Shown here: positions 1-12,475 of the stretch, in pieces
How positions within the stretch are numbered: the first letter of the stretch is position 1
Layout: every line of letters begins with the position of its first letter
Source of the DNA: Oxalobacter sp.
Lineage (GTDB): Bacteria; Pseudomonadota; Gammaproteobacteria; Burkholderiales; Burkholderiaceae_D
Assembly (NCBI GenBank): GCA_018384065.1
Contig: JAHAYL010000002.1
Coordinates: forward strand, 20,320-84,319
Reading direction: 5' to 3'
DNA: 64,000 nucleotides
Made by a program: the position numbers and the translations under genes
Notes under the pieces: model-generated
The model's database searches: none
What the model saw: only the letters and a program-made list of their open reading frames with translations
What the model was told of the DNA's origin: nothing

Positions 1-227
1 GCCGTGCCAGTGGCATCCAGATTTATATCGGCGGAGACTCCCAGCTTGTCCCATCCCCCGACATCAGCGTGGTGACAGCCCCCTACAAGGTCAATGGGCA
101 GTTTGTCGGCACACTTGGCGTGATAGGACCGACCCGGATGGCTTACCAGAAAGTCATCCATATCGTGGATGTCACTTCACGCCTGCTGTCAAATGCACTG
201 AGCCATTCTGCAATTCCTGAAGACTGA
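1..227 (+). CDS. hrcA: HrcA heat-shock repressor, C-terminal end only
   Basis: The window opens inside a rightward gene; the reading frame begins at base 3 and stops with TGA at 225-227, giving 74 residues. They contain [19 protein letters not shown] and [19 protein letters not shown] text (here [18 protein letters not shown]), the well conserved C-terminal end of HrcA. HrcA is a dimeric repressor that binds the CIRCE inverted repeat and needs GroEL for activity. A CIRCE element lies before groES at 23410-23436 in this window, so the target is also present. The gene is convergent with pyrF. The DNA-binding N-terminus lies outside the window. The identification is secure from the C-terminus. 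Confidence 0.93.
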   Translation, partial: RASGIQIYIGGDSQLVPSPDISVVTAPYKVNGQFVGTLGVIGPTRMAYQKVIHIVDVTSRLLSNALSHSAIPED

Positions 228-268
228 CTGTCCATCAAAACAGCCTGCCCTTGAATTACGCCACTGCA

Positions 269-1099
269 TCAACGGTATTGGTTGATGGCATCCCGTGTCC
301 TGATTGCGGCTTCACGGGAGAAGGCTGCATAGCTTTCCCCCTCTTTTTCCCCCGCATAGAGGATTGCACGGGATGAATTGATCATCATGCCTGTCCCATC
401 CGCTGTCTTGCCTGCGGTCACCGTTGCCTGGATATCCCCCCCTTGGGCACCGATACCCGGTACCAACAGGGGCATATTCCCGACAATCTGACGCACAGCG
501 GCAATCTCTGCAGGATAGGTCGCGCCGACCACCAGGCCGCACTGGCCATGGCTGTTCCATTTCTGCGCAACCAGACGGGCAACATGCTGGTACAGGGGAA
601 CAGTCTTGCCATTAACCAAGACATCCAGTGCCTGCAGGTCAGAGCCGCCAGGATTGGAAGTCCTGACCAGCAGGATGGTCCCACGGTCAGGGTATTCAAA
701 ATAAGGTTCAATGGAATCAAATCCCATATAGGGGCTCAGCGTCACAGCATCGGCATTGAACCGTTCAAAAGCTTCACGCGCATACTGTTTTGCCGTTGCA
801 CCGATATCACCACGCTTGCCATCCAGCAGGACAGGAATGCCAGGATACTGTTCATGGATGTAGGTACAGATTGCTTCCAGCTGGTCTTCAGCTTTCTCCG
901 CAGCGAAATAGGCAATCTGTGGTTTGAAAGCGCAGACCAGGTCTGCGGTTGCATCTACGACGCCTTTGCAAAAGGTATAGATGGCATCTGGCTTTCCTTG
1001 CAGATGGGCAGGAAAACGGCTGATGGCTGGATCAAGACCAACACACAGCAATGAATTGTTTTTCTGCCATGCGGCAGTCAGTTTTTCGATGAAAGTCAC
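269..1099 (-). CDS. pyrF: Orotidine 5'-phosphate decarboxylase, type 2
   Basis: A 276-residue protein that decarboxylates orotidine 5'-phosphate to UMP, the last step of pyrimidine synthesis. The N-terminal [16 protein letters not shown] and the catalytic [17 protein letters not shown] (about residues 91-107) are typical of the long, type 2 decarboxylases; [15 protein letters not shown] and [11 protein letters not shown] complete the barrel. The start codon is GTG, preceded by GGGAGAGGA. It is convergent with hrcA and lies about 70 bases downstream of the pabC-like gene, in the same leftward direction. I see no clear terminator in the 41 bases that separate it from hrcA. Confidence 0.95.
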   Translation of the reverse strand: MTFIEKLTAAWQKNNSLLCVGLDPAISRFPAHLQGKPDAIYTFCKGVVDATADLVCAFKPQIAYFAAEKAEDQLEAICTYIHEQYPGIPVLLDGKRGDIGATAKQYAREAFERFNADAVTLSPYMGFDSIEPYFEYPDRGTILLVRTSNPGGSDLQALDVLVNGKTVPLYQHVARLVAQKWNSHGQCGLVVGATYPAEIAAVRQIVGNMPLLVPGIGAQGGDIQATVTAGKTADGTGMMINSSRAILYAGEKEGESYAAFSREAAIRTRDAINQYR

Positions 1100-1172
1100 T
1101 GTCCTCTCCCCTTTAAATGCAACAGGGCTATTTTACCTGCTGACAGTGCTGATAAGAAACTCCCAGAGCCGC

Positions 1173-2000
1173 TCACAACCTGACGGCATACCTGTCGATT
1201 GCCTGACGCCACCATGCAAGACGGGCACTGGATAAAGCATCCGCCATCGGGACAAAAGGCGCTTTTTCCCAAATGACGGCAGGACGGATGCCATGCAATG
1301 CATTGACTGCCCAGACATCGCAGCCATCGAGCTGCTTGGGCCTGACAAGCCGGAAAGCAACCGAAATATGTTCTTTTTCAGCAATCATCAGCATCAGACG
1401 GCGTATGGTTCCCGGCAGGATACGGTTTGAATCTGGGGGTGTGCAAAGGACATCCTGTCCATGGTGTCTTTCCCACCAGAGGATGCTGGAAGCCAACCCT
1501 TCCAAAAGGAATCCCTTCGATGTTGCCATCACTCCCTCATCTGCGCCAGATGCCAGGACCTGCTGTCGGAAACGGCTCAACAAAGGGATATCTGGACCTT
1601 TATGGCGGGGAGCTTTCCGGATATCTCCCGTACTGCATAGCATCAACCTGACCGAATCCCTGATAGGGGGCGCAGGGCGGATACGGCATTGAAAAACCGG
1701 TTGCCGGGGATTCCCTGCCAATTCCATGCGGGGAAACCATGCCCCTGTTGCTGGAACCAAACCCAGCGCTTCCTGCCATAATGGCTGCAATACCGTTGGT
1801 TCAATACCATGGCGGACATGGCAGCTATTGAAAAAACGCTGCTGATGCAGTTCCGGGGCAATCACATGACCTTCCCTGACCAGCCATGAATCAGCAACCA
1901 GCAGCCTGTTTTCTGGATTGCCGGCAATCATCAATGGTCCTGTCAGGTCAGACTGGTAAACGGTTTCTGTTGAACCTGTCATTCCAAGCTCCTCAAGCAT
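1173..2000 (-). CDS. Aminotransferase class IV, probable aminodeoxychorismate lyase
   Basis: About 275 residues from the ATG at 2000, which overlaps the stop of the upstream pabAB gene by 8 bases, so the two are probably translationally coupled. The sequence ADEGVMATSKGFLLEGLAS and PDSNRILPGTIRRLM has the fold-type IV pyridoxal phosphate pattern (E-x-x-x-S-N, then LPG-x-x-R), though the usual N of that pattern is not obvious (LLEGLASSILWW). With pabAB directly upstream, conversion of aminodeoxychorismate to 4-aminobenzoate (PabC) for folate synthesis is the likely role. In relatives this domain is often fused to PabB; here it is a separate reading frame. A longer reading frame extends upstream inside pabAB but is unlikely to be used. 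Confidence 0.78.
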   Translation of the reverse strand: MLEELGMTGSTETVYQSDLTGPLMIAGNPENRLLVADSWLVREGHVIAPELHQQRFFNSCHVRHGIEPTVLQPLWQEALGLVPATGAWFPRMELAGNPRQPVFQCRIRPAPPIRDSVRLMLCSTGDIRKAPRHKGPDIPLLSRFRQQVLASGADEGVMATSKGFLLEGLASSILWWERHHGQDVLCTPPDSNRILPGTIRRLMLMIAEKEHISVAFRLVRPKQLDGCDVWAVNALHGIRPAVIWEKAPFVPMADALSSARLAWWRQAIDRYAVRL

Positions 2001-4107
2001 CCGGGAAACCGGTATTGAACAGGTCAAGAAAGGCCTTTGCCTTGACCCGTGTTTCTTCAAATTCCTCATCAGGATCGGATAATGCGGTGATGGCACCACC
2101 GACACCAAATGAGAAACTGCCATCTTCATGCATCACCAATGTACGGATGACTATACTCAGGTCAACCGCACCGCACAGCGAGAAATATCCCAAAGCACCC
2201 GAATAAATCCCACGTGCAGTGCCTTCAAGCCTATCCAGGATTTCCATTGTCCGTTTTTTGGGCGCCCCTGTCATCGAGCCACCTGGAAACGCATAGCGGA
2301 TGCATTGGCACGGCGAACTGTCCTGCCTTATCTTTGAAGTAATGGTGCTGACCAACTGATGTACTGTCTGATAACTTTCCACAGCAAACAGTTCCGGAAC
2401 CCTGACACTGCCAATCTCTGCCGTCCATCCCAGGTCATGACGGACCAGGTCGACAATCATCAGGTTTTCCGCCCGTTCTTTCTCATTCTCCGCCAGTTCC
2501 TGCCTTATCCGGGCATCCAAGGCATCGTCAGCCGAACGGGGACGGGTACCCTTGATCGGTTTTGATACAGCTGTCCCTGAATGGGTGATTTTCAGGAACT
2601 GTTCGGGGGAACAGCTGAGGATGGAAATACCCTCAAACTGCATGAACGCACTGTAAGGCGCGGGATTGCGCCGCCGCAACATCCGGTAAACGGTCCACGG
2701 ATCGGCATCTGCCTTGCCATGCACTGTATTGGTCAGGCAGACTTCATAGGTCTCGCCTTGCCTGATCAATTCCTGACAGGTCTTGATTTTGGCGATATAG
2801 GTTTCCCGGTCATGCAGCAATACCAACGGTCCAGCCAAGAGAAACGGATCAGGCAACGGTTCATGAGACAGTCCGGCATCAGCCAATGCCTTTACTCTCT
2901 GCAATGCCTGCGTCAACCATCTGTCTGCAGCCCCAACATCTTCATCTGGAACCAAAGCCAGCAGATACAGGGTGTTTTCCTGGTGGTCAACGACCATTCC
3001 CCTGTCGCAGAACAGCAGGCCTGCATCAGGATAAGGCGATTGGCAGGCATTCTCCGCACCACATTGCGCCTTCAGCTCATAGCCCAGATATCCCATCCAA
3101 CCCAATGCAAATTCAAACGGCAGGTCAGGCACGGAAACTGGATGGCGCCTGATATCTTCTGACAGCCAATCCAGGCAGTCCTTCCAATATTTTTCTTTCC
3201 TGCCACCCTGTCCTTTTACGGTAACAGCCCCTTCTGATACATCCGCAACCGCAATACGTCCATAAGCACCTGAAGGAGCCCCCAGGAAAGAAAAACGGCC
3301 TGTCCCATACCCCATACGGTTGCTGTCCAACCAGACAGCAGGTCCTGTTTTCCTGAACAGGTCATTGAAAAGCTGTTCTGTATCCCAAGGAATCCCTTTG
3401 CCAAGAATCCGCCGATACAGCAGTTTCCAAGAAGCACCCTGTTGCACCGGGCTGTTGTCTTGCGGCATGACTGGCACAGTCTGGGAAAAAACATCTGACC
3501 GGAGAGGGCGCCTGTCCCGCCACCATGATTCAGTCAACTGACGGAAATTGACGAACAGCTGCCTGCCATATCCCGTACAGATGGATTCAGGATGGAACTG
3601 TACGCCCCATTGCGGAAGGATTTTATGGCGGACGCCCATAACCGCACCATCATCCGACCTGGCTACCACCTCGATTGCATCTGGCAAACCTTCCACCATC
3701 AGCGAGTGATAACGGACAGCCTCAAAAGGCACCGGGATGTCCTTGAACAGCCCCTTACCATCATGAAATACCTGGGAAAGACGGCCATGCCGGGCTTCTT
3801 TGGCAAAAACTGTCTGGCCACCATGGGAATGGCAGATTCCCTGATGCCCAAGACAGATCCCCAGTACAGGAACAATCCCCTGTTTTATGGCACTGGCGCA
3901 TAACCCAAAATCATCCTCCCTGTCTGGTCTGCCAGGACCGGGAGAAAGGACAATATTATCGAACTGACTGAACTGTTCTGGTGCCCATCCCGGCTCATCG
4001 TTATGGATAAGGACAGGAGGCATGCCATTGACCTCTGCAATCAGGTGATAAAGATTGCAGGTGAATGAATCATAATTGTCAATCAGCAGTGTCTTGACCG
4101 GACGCAC
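1993..4107 (-). CDS. Fused aminodeoxychorismate synthase (amidotransferase plus PabB domains)
   Basis: The GTG at 4107 starts MRPVKTLLIDNYDSFTCNLY, the N-terminus of a class I glutamine amidotransferase, only 4 bases after the stop of the gene upstream. The amidotransferase half (about residues 1-195) has the nucleophile cysteine in LGICLGHQGI and the HFHPE-like VQFHPES. The remaining part is a chorismate-binding domain with LPFEFALGWMGYLGYELK, PYSAFMQFEGISILSCSPE, KPIKGTRPR, DLVRHDLG and GGSMTGAPKKRTMEI. Together they make 4-amino-4-deoxychorismate from chorismate and glutamine. An anthranilate synthase is less likely because the PIKGTRPR text and the pabC-like neighbour favour the folate branch. 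Confidence 0.88.
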   Translation of the reverse strand: MRPVKTLLIDNYDSFTCNLYHLIAEVNGMPPVLIHNDEPGWAPEQFSQFDNIVLSPGPGRPDREDDFGLCASAIKQGIVPVLGICLGHQGICHSHGGQTVFAKEARHGRLSQVFHDGKGLFKDIPVPFEAVRYHSLMVEGLPDAIEVVARSDDGAVMGVRHKILPQWGVQFHPESICTGYGRQLFVNFRQLTESWWRDRRPLRSDVFSQTVPVMPQDNSPVQQGASWKLLYRRILGKGIPWDTEQLFNDLFRKTGPAVWLDSNRMGYGTGRFSFLGAPSGAYGRIAVADVSEGAVTVKGQGGRKEKYWKDCLDWLSEDIRRHPVSVPDLPFEFALGWMGYLGYELKAQCGAENACQSPYPDAGLLFCDRGMVVDHQENTLYLLALVPDEDVGAADRWLTQALQRVKALADAGLSHEPLPDPFLLAGPLVLLHDRETYIAKIKTCQELIRQGETYEVCLTNTVHGKADADPWTVYRMLRRRNPAPYSAFMQFEGISILSCSPEQFLKITHSGTAVSKPIKGTRPRSADDALDARIRQELAENEKERAENLMIVDLVRHDLGWTAEIGSVRVPELFAVESYQTVHQLVSTITSKIRQDSSPCQCIRYAFPGGSMTGAPKKRTMEILDRLEGTARGIYSGALGYFSLCGAVDLSIVIRTLVMHEDGSFSFGVGGAITALSDPDEEFEETRVKAKAFLDLFNTGFPDA

Positions 4108-4111
4108 AGCT

Positions 4112-5347
4112 TTATGGGGAATCCTGCGCAGGTTCACGCCTGAAAACCCGTGGCGCTTTTTCAGCCCGGTTGGAACCCGACACCATATCAAAACGGAACA
4201 GCCGGCATTCAATGGCACCATTGAACAGCGGTGTGCGCTGGGATTCCTTCAACCGCATCATCTTTGGCACAGAAAGGTCTGCTGTAAACAGATAGACCGA
4301 CCATCCGGCAAAACGCTGTTTTAGCGTTGTGCTGAACAGCTGGTAGAAATAGGATGCCCGGTCATCTTTTTCCAGACGCCGGTTTCCCCTGACAGTAATA
4401 CGCTCACCATAAGGGGGATTGGTCAGGATGATTCCTGGACGGTCCACAGGAACCCTGATTTCCTGGGCTTCAATCTGCTGGAGTGGAATGTTGAAAGGAA
4501 TCCCGGCATTAGCGATATTCTTCTGTGCCTTCGCCAGCATTGCTGTCGAAATATCACTGCCAAACAGCATTGCCGGTCCTGTCACAGCTTTGCGCTTCGC
4601 CTGCTCTTTCATCGACTGCCACCATTCCCTGTCGAATCCCTGCATCCGTTCAAATGCAAAATGACGGTTGATGCCCGGCGGAATCCCCGCCATCATCTGG
4701 GCGGCTTCAATCAGGATTGTCCCCGACCCACACATTGGGTCAAACAATGGCATGCCAGGCTTCCAACCTGACATCCGGATCAGACCTGCTGCAAGGTTCT
4801 CACGCAGCGGTGCTTCACCGATTTCGGTACGCCAACCCCGTTTGAACAACGCTTCCCCGGAAGTGTCCAGGTACAAAGTGACATTATGGGCATCAAGGAA
4901 TGCTGAGACGCGGATGTCTGGATTGCGGGTATCGACTGTTGGACGTTCATGCAGACGGGCACGGAAACGGTCAACAATCGCATCTTTGACCCGTAATGTG
5001 GCAAAGTTGAGGCTTTTAAGCGGAGACTTGATGGCGGCAATATCAATACGGATGGTACTGTCCACGCCAAACCACTGTTCCCACGGCTGTTTGACTGCCA
5101 GCTTATAAATGTCGTCTTCGCTCCGGTAACTTGACTGGGCAAACCGGAGCAGGACGCGCGAGGCAATACGGGTATGCAGGTTCAGCAACCAGCCATCTTC
5201 AAGGCTTCCTGAACAGTGCACACCTCCCGGCACTGCCCTATGGACATTCAACGTCACACTTTTTGTGGCGATTTCCTGTAATTCCTGCGACAGGACTTCT
5301 TCAAGCCCCCTGGGACATGGACAGAAAAAAGAATATGCCGCCGTCAT
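4112..5347 (-). CDS. THUMP-domain 23S rRNA guanine-N2 methyltransferase, RlmL/YpsC type
   Basis: A 411-residue protein with an N-terminal ferredoxin-like/THUMP region (about residues 1-160) and a class I SAM methyltransferase domain. The SAM-binding DPMCGSGTILIEAAQMM (about 204-220) and catalytic TNPPYGERI (about 309-317) are clear. It matches the N-terminal half of the large RlmL enzyme and the stand-alone YpsC family, which methylate a guanine of 23S rRNA; the exact base is inferred. It ends 4 bases before pabAB and begins 25 bases after proA, so all are probably cotranscribed. The Rossmann half of RlmL that carries the second activity (RlmK) is absent. Confidence 0.85.
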   Translation of the reverse strand: MTAAYSFFCPCPRGLEEVLSQELQEIATKSVTLNVHRAVPGGVHCSGSLEDGWLLNLHTRIASRVLLRFAQSSYRSEDDIYKLAVKQPWEQWFGVDSTIRIDIAAIKSPLKSLNFATLRVKDAIVDRFRARLHERPTVDTRNPDIRVSAFLDAHNVTLYLDTSGEALFKRGWRTEIGEAPLRENLAAGLIRMSGWKPGMPLFDPMCGSGTILIEAAQMMAGIPPGINRHFAFERMQGFDREWWQSMKEQAKRKAVTGPAMLFGSDISTAMLAKAQKNIANAGIPFNIPLQQIEAQEIRVPVDRPGIILTNPPYGERITVRGNRRLEKDDRASYFYQLFSTTLKQRFAGWSVYLFTADLSVPKMMRLKESQRTPLFNGAIECRLFRFDMVSGSNRAEKAPRVFRREPAQDSP

Positions 5348-5372
5348 AGGCTGCTCCTTTGAAAATCAATAA

Positions 5373-6638
5373 TCACCTGCGGATTTCACCATGACCGAAC
5401 ACCACGTATTTCAGGGAGGTCAATCCTTCCAATCCTACAGGTCCCCTGGCATGCAGTTTGTCATTTGAAATACCGATTTCTGCCCCAAGCCCATATTCAA
5501 AACCGTCCGCAAAACGGGTGGAAGCATTCACCATGACCGAAGAGGAATCGACTTCACGGAGGAACTTCAGGGATTTGCTGTAATTTTCACTGATGATTGC
5601 ATCTGTATGCTTGGAGGAATAATGGTTGATATGGGCAATGGCCTCCGCAACCCCCTCCACAACACGGATAGACAGGACAGGTGCCAGATATTCGGTTGAC
5701 CAGTCTTCTTCGACTGCCTTTGCCAGATATGGATAACCTTTCAGGATGCCATAAGACCTGTCATCGCAACGCAGCTCGACCTTTTCAGTTTCGTAACGCT
5801 TTGCCAGTTCCGGCAGGATGATGTCCGCCACATCATCCGCCACCAGCAGGGTTTCCATGGTATTGCATGTCCCATAACGCTGGCATTTTGCATTGAAACA
5901 GATATCCAGCACCTTCTTGGGATCGGCTTCATCATCGATATAGACGTGGCAGATACCATCCAGGTGTTTGATCATTGGAATGCGCGATTCACGCATCAGG
6001 CGTTCAATCAGTCCTTTGCCACCACGGGGGACAATGATGTCAACATATTCCGTCATGGTGATGAGTTCACCCACCGCAGCACGGTCTGTTGTCTCTACAA
6101 CCTGGACAGCGCTTTCTGGTAGACCGGCTTTCCGCAGTCCTTCCTTGACCAGCCCTGCAAGCACCCGATTACAGCAGATTGCTTCCGAGCCTCCCCGCAG
6201 GATTGCCGCATTGCCGCTCTTGATGCACAGCCCCGCTGCATCAACAGTCACATTCGGACGGGCTTCATAGATAATGCCGATAACCCCTAAAGGCACCCGC
6301 ATCTGTCCTACCTGGATACCCGAAGGCTGCAACCGCAGGTTGGAGACGGCACCGATTGGATCCGTCAAAGCCGCAATCTGCTCAAGCCCGACAGCCATGG
6401 TTTCAATCGCCTTGCCAGACAGCGCCAGACGGTCAAGCAACGCTGCCTCAAGCCCCTTTTCCCGTGCCGCCTTCAGGTCTTTCTGATTGGCCTCATGCAG
6501 CAGCGCCTCTTCCCGGCGGACAGCTTCCGCAATAAACAGCAACGCCTGATTCTTTACCGCTGTATCAGCCTTTGCCATGACACCTGCCGCTTCACGCGCC
6601 TGCTTCCCGATACGGGTCATATAACTCTTGATTTCCAT
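5373..6638 (-). CDS. proA: Gamma-glutamyl phosphate reductase
   Basis: A 421-residue NADPH-dependent enzyme that reduces gamma-glutamyl phosphate to glutamate semialdehyde in proline synthesis. It is an aldehyde dehydrogenase-fold protein; [38 protein letters not shown] and the catalytic cysteine region [15 protein letters not shown] are all present, and [20 protein letters not shown] ends the family signature. Length is normal for the family. It lies between holA and the rRNA methyltransferase, in the conserved Burkholderiales order leuS-lptE-holA-proA. Confidence 0.97.
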   Translation of the reverse strand: MEIKSYMTRIGKQAREAAGVMAKADTAVKNQALLFIAEAVRREEALLHEANQKDLKAAREKGLEAALLDRLALSGKAIETMAVGLEQIAALTDPIGAVSNLRLQPSGIQVGQMRVPLGVIGIIYEARPNVTVDAAGLCIKSGNAAILRGGSEAICCNRVLAGLVKEGLRKAGLPESAVQVVETTDRAAVGELITMTEYVDIIVPRGGKGLIERLMRESRIPMIKHLDGICHVYIDDEADPKKVLDICFNAKCQRYGTCNTMETLLVADDVADIILPELAKRYETEKVELRCDDRSYGILKGYPYLAKAVEEDWSTEYLAPVLSIRVVEGVAEAIAHINHYSSKHTDAIISENYSKSLKFLREVDSSSVMVNASTRFADGFEYGLGAEIGISNDKLHARGPVGLEGLTSLKYVVFGHGEIRR

Positions 6639-6693
6639 GGTTTTCCTGTCTTATCAAACAAAGGGGACAATCGACCATCCCCTCCAATATCCC

Positions 6694-7710
6694 TCAGATA
6701 CGGGAAAAAGCAATGCCTATCCGGGTCAAGGCTTCCCAAGCATCACTGAATCCCTGTTTTGAATCAAGCCCTTTCACCAGACGGTCGATATCCGAAACCT
6801 GCTGCAATGCCCCCACCAGTTTTTCCTCATCCAAGTGACGCAGGGCATTCATCACCAGACGCTCACGGGCTCCCCGGAGACGGTTGGCACGGGCGACCTC
6901 TGACGGTCTCATGCCCGTATCCAATGCCTGACGGCAGCGGAGCAGCATCCGGATTTCATCAACAAACACCCAAAGCAGCAGGGGCAAGGGCGTACCTTCA
7001 CCCTTGAGTCCATCCATCATACGGATAAAACGTGCCGTATCACGCCCAAGCATCGCCTCACTGACTTGGAAAACATCATAGCGGGCAACATCAAGCACCG
7101 CATTCCGCACCTGCTCTTCTGTCAATGTCCCTTCTGGATAAAGAAGAGCCAATTTCTGGATCTCCTGCCAGGCTGCCAGCAGGTTGCCCTCAACCCGTTC
7201 AACCAGAAATTGGATTGCCGCCCGGTCTGCCTGCTGATGCTGCCGCCGTAGACGGGAAGCAATCCATCCACCCAACTGGGCAACATCCACTGGATTCACT
7301 TCAACATAGACTGCACGTTTCTGCAATGCTGAAACCCATGATGATTTCCGGGTATTCCAATCAAGCTGGGGGAGTGTGATCAAGGTGACATTATCTGGAG
7401 ACAGACCTGACACATACTGCTGGATGGCCTGCGCCCCTTCTTTGCCAGGCTTACCGGATGGAATCCGCAATTCAATCAATTTACGGTCACCGAACAGGGA
7501 CAGTGCATTGTCTGCGACATACAGTTCTTCCCATTTGAAACCCCGTTCAACCGTAAAGACCTGGCGCTCAGTAAATCCCCGCTCATGTACAGCAGTACGG
7601 ACCATGTCAACTGCTTCCTGCACCAACAGGTATTCATCACCTGTCAGCACATACAATGGCGCCAGTTCCCCTTTCAGGTGTGTTTCAAGGGCTTCATATC
7701 GGAGCAGCAT
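6694..7710 (-). CDS. holA: DNA polymerase III delta subunit
   Basis: A 338-residue protein of the clamp-loader delta family. The N-terminus PLYVLTGDEYLLVQEAVDMVR is typical of HolA, which opens the beta clamp as part of the clamp-loader complex. The middle holds DNVTLITLPQLDWNTRKSSW and the C-terminal helical collar domain contains EIRMLLRCRQAL and DIDRLVKGLDSKQGFSDAWEAL. The start ATG at 7710 is 26 bases after lptE, consistent with one operon. Length is normal. Confidence 0.94.
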   Translation of the reverse strand: MLLRYEALETHLKGELAPLYVLTGDEYLLVQEAVDMVRTAVHERGFTERQVFTVERGFKWEELYVADNALSLFGDRKLIELRIPSGKPGKEGAQAIQQYVSGLSPDNVTLITLPQLDWNTRKSSWVSALQKRAVYVEVNPVDVAQLGGWIASRLRRQHQQADRAAIQFLVERVEGNLLAAWQEIQKLALLYPEGTLTEEQVRNAVLDVARYDVFQVSEAMLGRDTARFIRMMDGLKGEGTPLPLLLWVFVDEIRMLLRCRQALDTGMRPSEVARANRLRGARERLVMNALRHLDEEKLVGALQQVSDIDRLVKGLDSKQGFSDAWEALTRIGIAFSRI

Positions 7711-7736
7711 ATCAGCACGCCATCAGCGTTGGACTG

Positions 7737-8366
7737 TCATTGACCTTCCGGTTCAATCTGGAATATGCCCCCGGGCATCTCCGCATTCTGGTTCTGGATC
7801 ATCCCATCATCAGCTTGCTTATCTTCAGGCAAGATATCTTCCGGATCCAAAGTAACCTTGCTCAAACGGCGCAGGATTTGCTGGGCGATATCCTGCTGCA
7901 TATCGGCATACAGCATCCGTTTTTCGCGTTCTTTCGCCAAGTCTTCTGAATCATCATAGGTCATTGTCCGACGCAGGGTGATGGTTGTTGGTGCAACCAG
8001 TTCCTTACCTTTCTGTGTCCGGAGAGAATATGTCACCCGATAAAACAGGGCGTATTCACGCGCATCCCCATGATTGTCATAAGATAGGGTTTTCTGTTTT
8101 TCTCGTTCTTGGGAAATTGTAAGGATGACTTCTGCTTCCTTGGGATTATCCACAATTTTCGTCATCTGCATACCGCGGTTCAACCGTTTAATCAGACGGG
8201 ACATCGGAGAACCTGATGGGAAATTCATATACATCGATTTGAATGCAAATGTGAAATCGCCCCGCAGATGGAATCCACACGCTGCCAGCATGAAAGCAAG
8301 CCCGATGACCACCAGCCAACGTGTAATGGAACGGAGATAAGGACTGTGTGTGATTCCCATAAGCAA
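7737..8366 (-). CDS. lptE: LPS-assembly lipoprotein LptE
   Basis: A 209-residue outer-membrane lipoprotein that plugs the LptD barrel and helps insert lipopolysaccharide. After a hydrophobic signal segment the lipobox LAAC lies at about residues 27-30, followed by GFHLRG, the family hallmark. TYSLRTQKGKELVAPTTITLRRTMTYDDS and the C-terminal MQQDIAQQILRRL also match. It starts 8 bases after the leuS stop and precedes holA, the usual order in proteobacteria. An in-frame ATG two codons further in could be used instead. Confidence 0.93.
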   Translation of the reverse strand: MLMGITHSPYLRSITRWLVVIGLAFMLAACGFHLRGDFTFAFKSMYMNFPSGSPMSRLIKRLNRGMQMTKIVDNPKEAEVILTISQEREKQKTLSYDNHGDAREYALFYRVTYSLRTQKGKELVAPTTITLRRTMTYDDSEDLAKEREKRMLYADMQQDIAQQILRRLSKVTLDPEDILPEDKQADDGMIQNQNAEMPGGIFQIEPEGQ

Positions 8367-8374
8367 GTCCCCTG

Positions 8375-11041
<2,667 letters not shown>

Positions 11042-11130
11042 TCAGCCCACAGGGCATCAGTGGAAAACCTATCGATTCAGGATGATGTCCACATATATTC
11101 CGCCTGCCATCCATTGCCAGGCCGTAGAGG

Positions 11131-11937
11131 TCATTTCAATCCCAAGACATCCTGCATGTCATAGAGACCAGCTGCCTTGCCGGCAAGGAAACGGCAACCA
11201 ATCAGGCTCCCCTGCGCATAAGACGCACGGCTTGCCGATTTATGGGAAATCTCAATCCGCTCCCCTGTCCCGGCAAACAATACCGTATGGTCACCCACAA
11301 TATCGCCGCCCCGGATTGTCGAAAAGCCGATTGAAGAAGGGTTGCGTTCACCGGTAATCCCTTGGCGGGCAAACACACCGCATTCCTTCAGGTCACGTCC
11401 AACCGCTTCTGCGATGACTTCACCCATCCTCAGGGCTGTCCCTGACGGTGCGTCCATCTTGTGACGGTGATGTGCCTCAATGATTTCGATATCGTAACCT
11501 TTAGCAAAATGCTTGGCAGCAACAGCCAGCAGTTTCATCGTAACATTCACACCGACACTCATATTCGGTGCAAAGACAACCGGAATTTTCCCGGCTGCTT
11601 CAGCAATCGCCTGTTTGCCTGCATCATCAAACCCGGTTGTGCCAATCACCATCTTCACGTTATGCGCGGCACACCATGCCAGATGTTCCAATGTACCGGC
11701 AGGACGGGTGAAATCAATCACATAATCCGCATTGGCGAAAGCTTTCTCCATATCGGATTCAACCGGTACCCCTGTCTGCTGTCCCAAGAACATACCTGCA
11801 TCCTTACCGATAGCAGGGGAACCTGGGATATCCAGTGCACCAACAAGATCCGCATCTTCTGCATTGAGGACAGCCTCAATCAACATATGCCCCATCCGGC
11901 CATTTGCACCGGCAACAGCAATTTTCATATTACTCAT
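11131..11937 (-). CDS. dapB: 4-hydroxy-tetrahydrodipicolinate reductase
   Basis: A 268-residue NAD(P)H enzyme of the diaminopimelate/lysine pathway. The N-terminal Rossmann motif is [18 protein letters not shown], the central VIGTTGFDD and [12 protein letters not shown] follow, and the substrate-binding [16 protein letters not shown] is intact. Two ATG codons (11937 and 11928) are possible; neither has a good Shine-Dalgarno sequence. Its upstream region is AT-rich and appears to belong to the neighbouring integrative element, so its native promoter may have been replaced. In relatives dapB directly follows the bamE/omlA gene, which here lies more than 5 kb away. Confidence 0.96.
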   Translation of the reverse strand: MSNMKIAVAGANGRMGHMLIEAVLNAEDADLVGALDIPGSPAIGKDAGMFLGQQTGVPVESDMEKAFANADYVIDFTRPAGTLEHLAWCAAHNVKMVIGTTGFDDAGKQAIAEAAGKIPVVFAPNMSVGVNVTMKLLAVAAKHFAKGYDIEIIEAHHRHKMDAPSGTALRMGEVIAEAVGRDLKECGVFARQGITGERNPSSIGFSTIRGGDIVGDHTVLFAGTGERIEISHKSASRASYAQGSLIGCRFLAGKAAGLYDMQDVLGLK

Positions 11938-12004
11938 AATTGAACATTCAAGTTTGATTGATTTTCAAAATGCAAATGAAAACAATCATCTAATCATAAA
12001 GAAA

Positions 12005-12020
12005 CACCTAAAACTAGGTG
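12005..12020. promoter_or_regulatory. Small hairpin in the dapB leader
   Basis: CACCTA and TAGGTG form a perfect 6 bp stem with an AAAC loop. Read leftward it is followed by TTTCTTT, so it could be a weak terminator of element transcription before dapB or part of the dapB leader RNA. Read rightward it is followed by AAAAATTTTTT. Confidence 0.35.
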
Positions 12021-12030
12021 AAAAATTTTT

Positions 12031-12056
12031 TCTTTATACCCATTTTTATACTCTTT
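12031..12056. repeat. Candidate left attachment repeat
   Basis: Contains TCTTTATACCC (12031-12041) and TTTTATACTCTTT (12044-12056). Both words recur exactly near the integrase start, at 17239-17249 and 17231-17243, but in the opposite order. AT-rich sequence makes chance matches possible, so the exact crossover is not settled. Confidence 0.4.
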
Positions 12057-12185
12057 TTTCATTGCTAGGACATTGAAGCAGTATAAAACGGCAAAAAACC
12101 ATAAATGATAATTGTACCAAACCCGCAACAGGAACAGAAAGCCCCCGCCTTGGCTAGGCAGTATGAGAAATGAAAGGAAAACAAA

Positions 12186-12410
12186 ATGCGAGAAGAAGAC
12201 AGAGATACTATCGAAAAGACTTATGACCTCAACGAAATTGGAGCCGCTCTAGAACATGCCCTCTTACAGCTTCAAACCAACGGCATAGACCTGCCCGCTT
12301 TCATTGAGGCGGTGCAAGAAGTCAATGATGATTTGCGCTGTTACTTGTCCTTCGCCAATGCCCGTAAAGACCATTTGCCAAAATTCAGAACCCAGTTTGT
12401 CACTGATTAA
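12186..12410 (+). CDS. Small hypothetical protein of the integrative element
   Basis: A 74-residue acidic protein (MREEDRDTIEKTYDLNEIG...) that I do not recognise. It is preceded by a good ribosome binding site, AAAGGA, 6-7 bases before the ATG. It is the only rightward gene of the element and is convergent with the small terminase-like gene at 12476. Predicted mostly helical, with no signal peptide or membrane segment. Its place at the element end, opposite to all other element genes, resembles a cargo or regulator position, but no function can be assigned. Confidence 0.6.
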   Translation: MREEDRDTIEKTYDLNEIGAALEHALLQLQTNGIDLPAFIEAVQEVNDDLRCYLSFANARKDHLPKFRTQFVTD

Positions 12411-12475
12411 AACTATGGGTAGAAAAATGTCGGAGAGAAAGGGCAACAGCCTATTTTTCTCTTATGAAACGTCCA

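Noticed and set aside
12005..12020. A strong rho-independent terminator in the dapB leader
   Set aside because: The stem is only 6 bp and the tail is broken, so it is listed as a weak element only.
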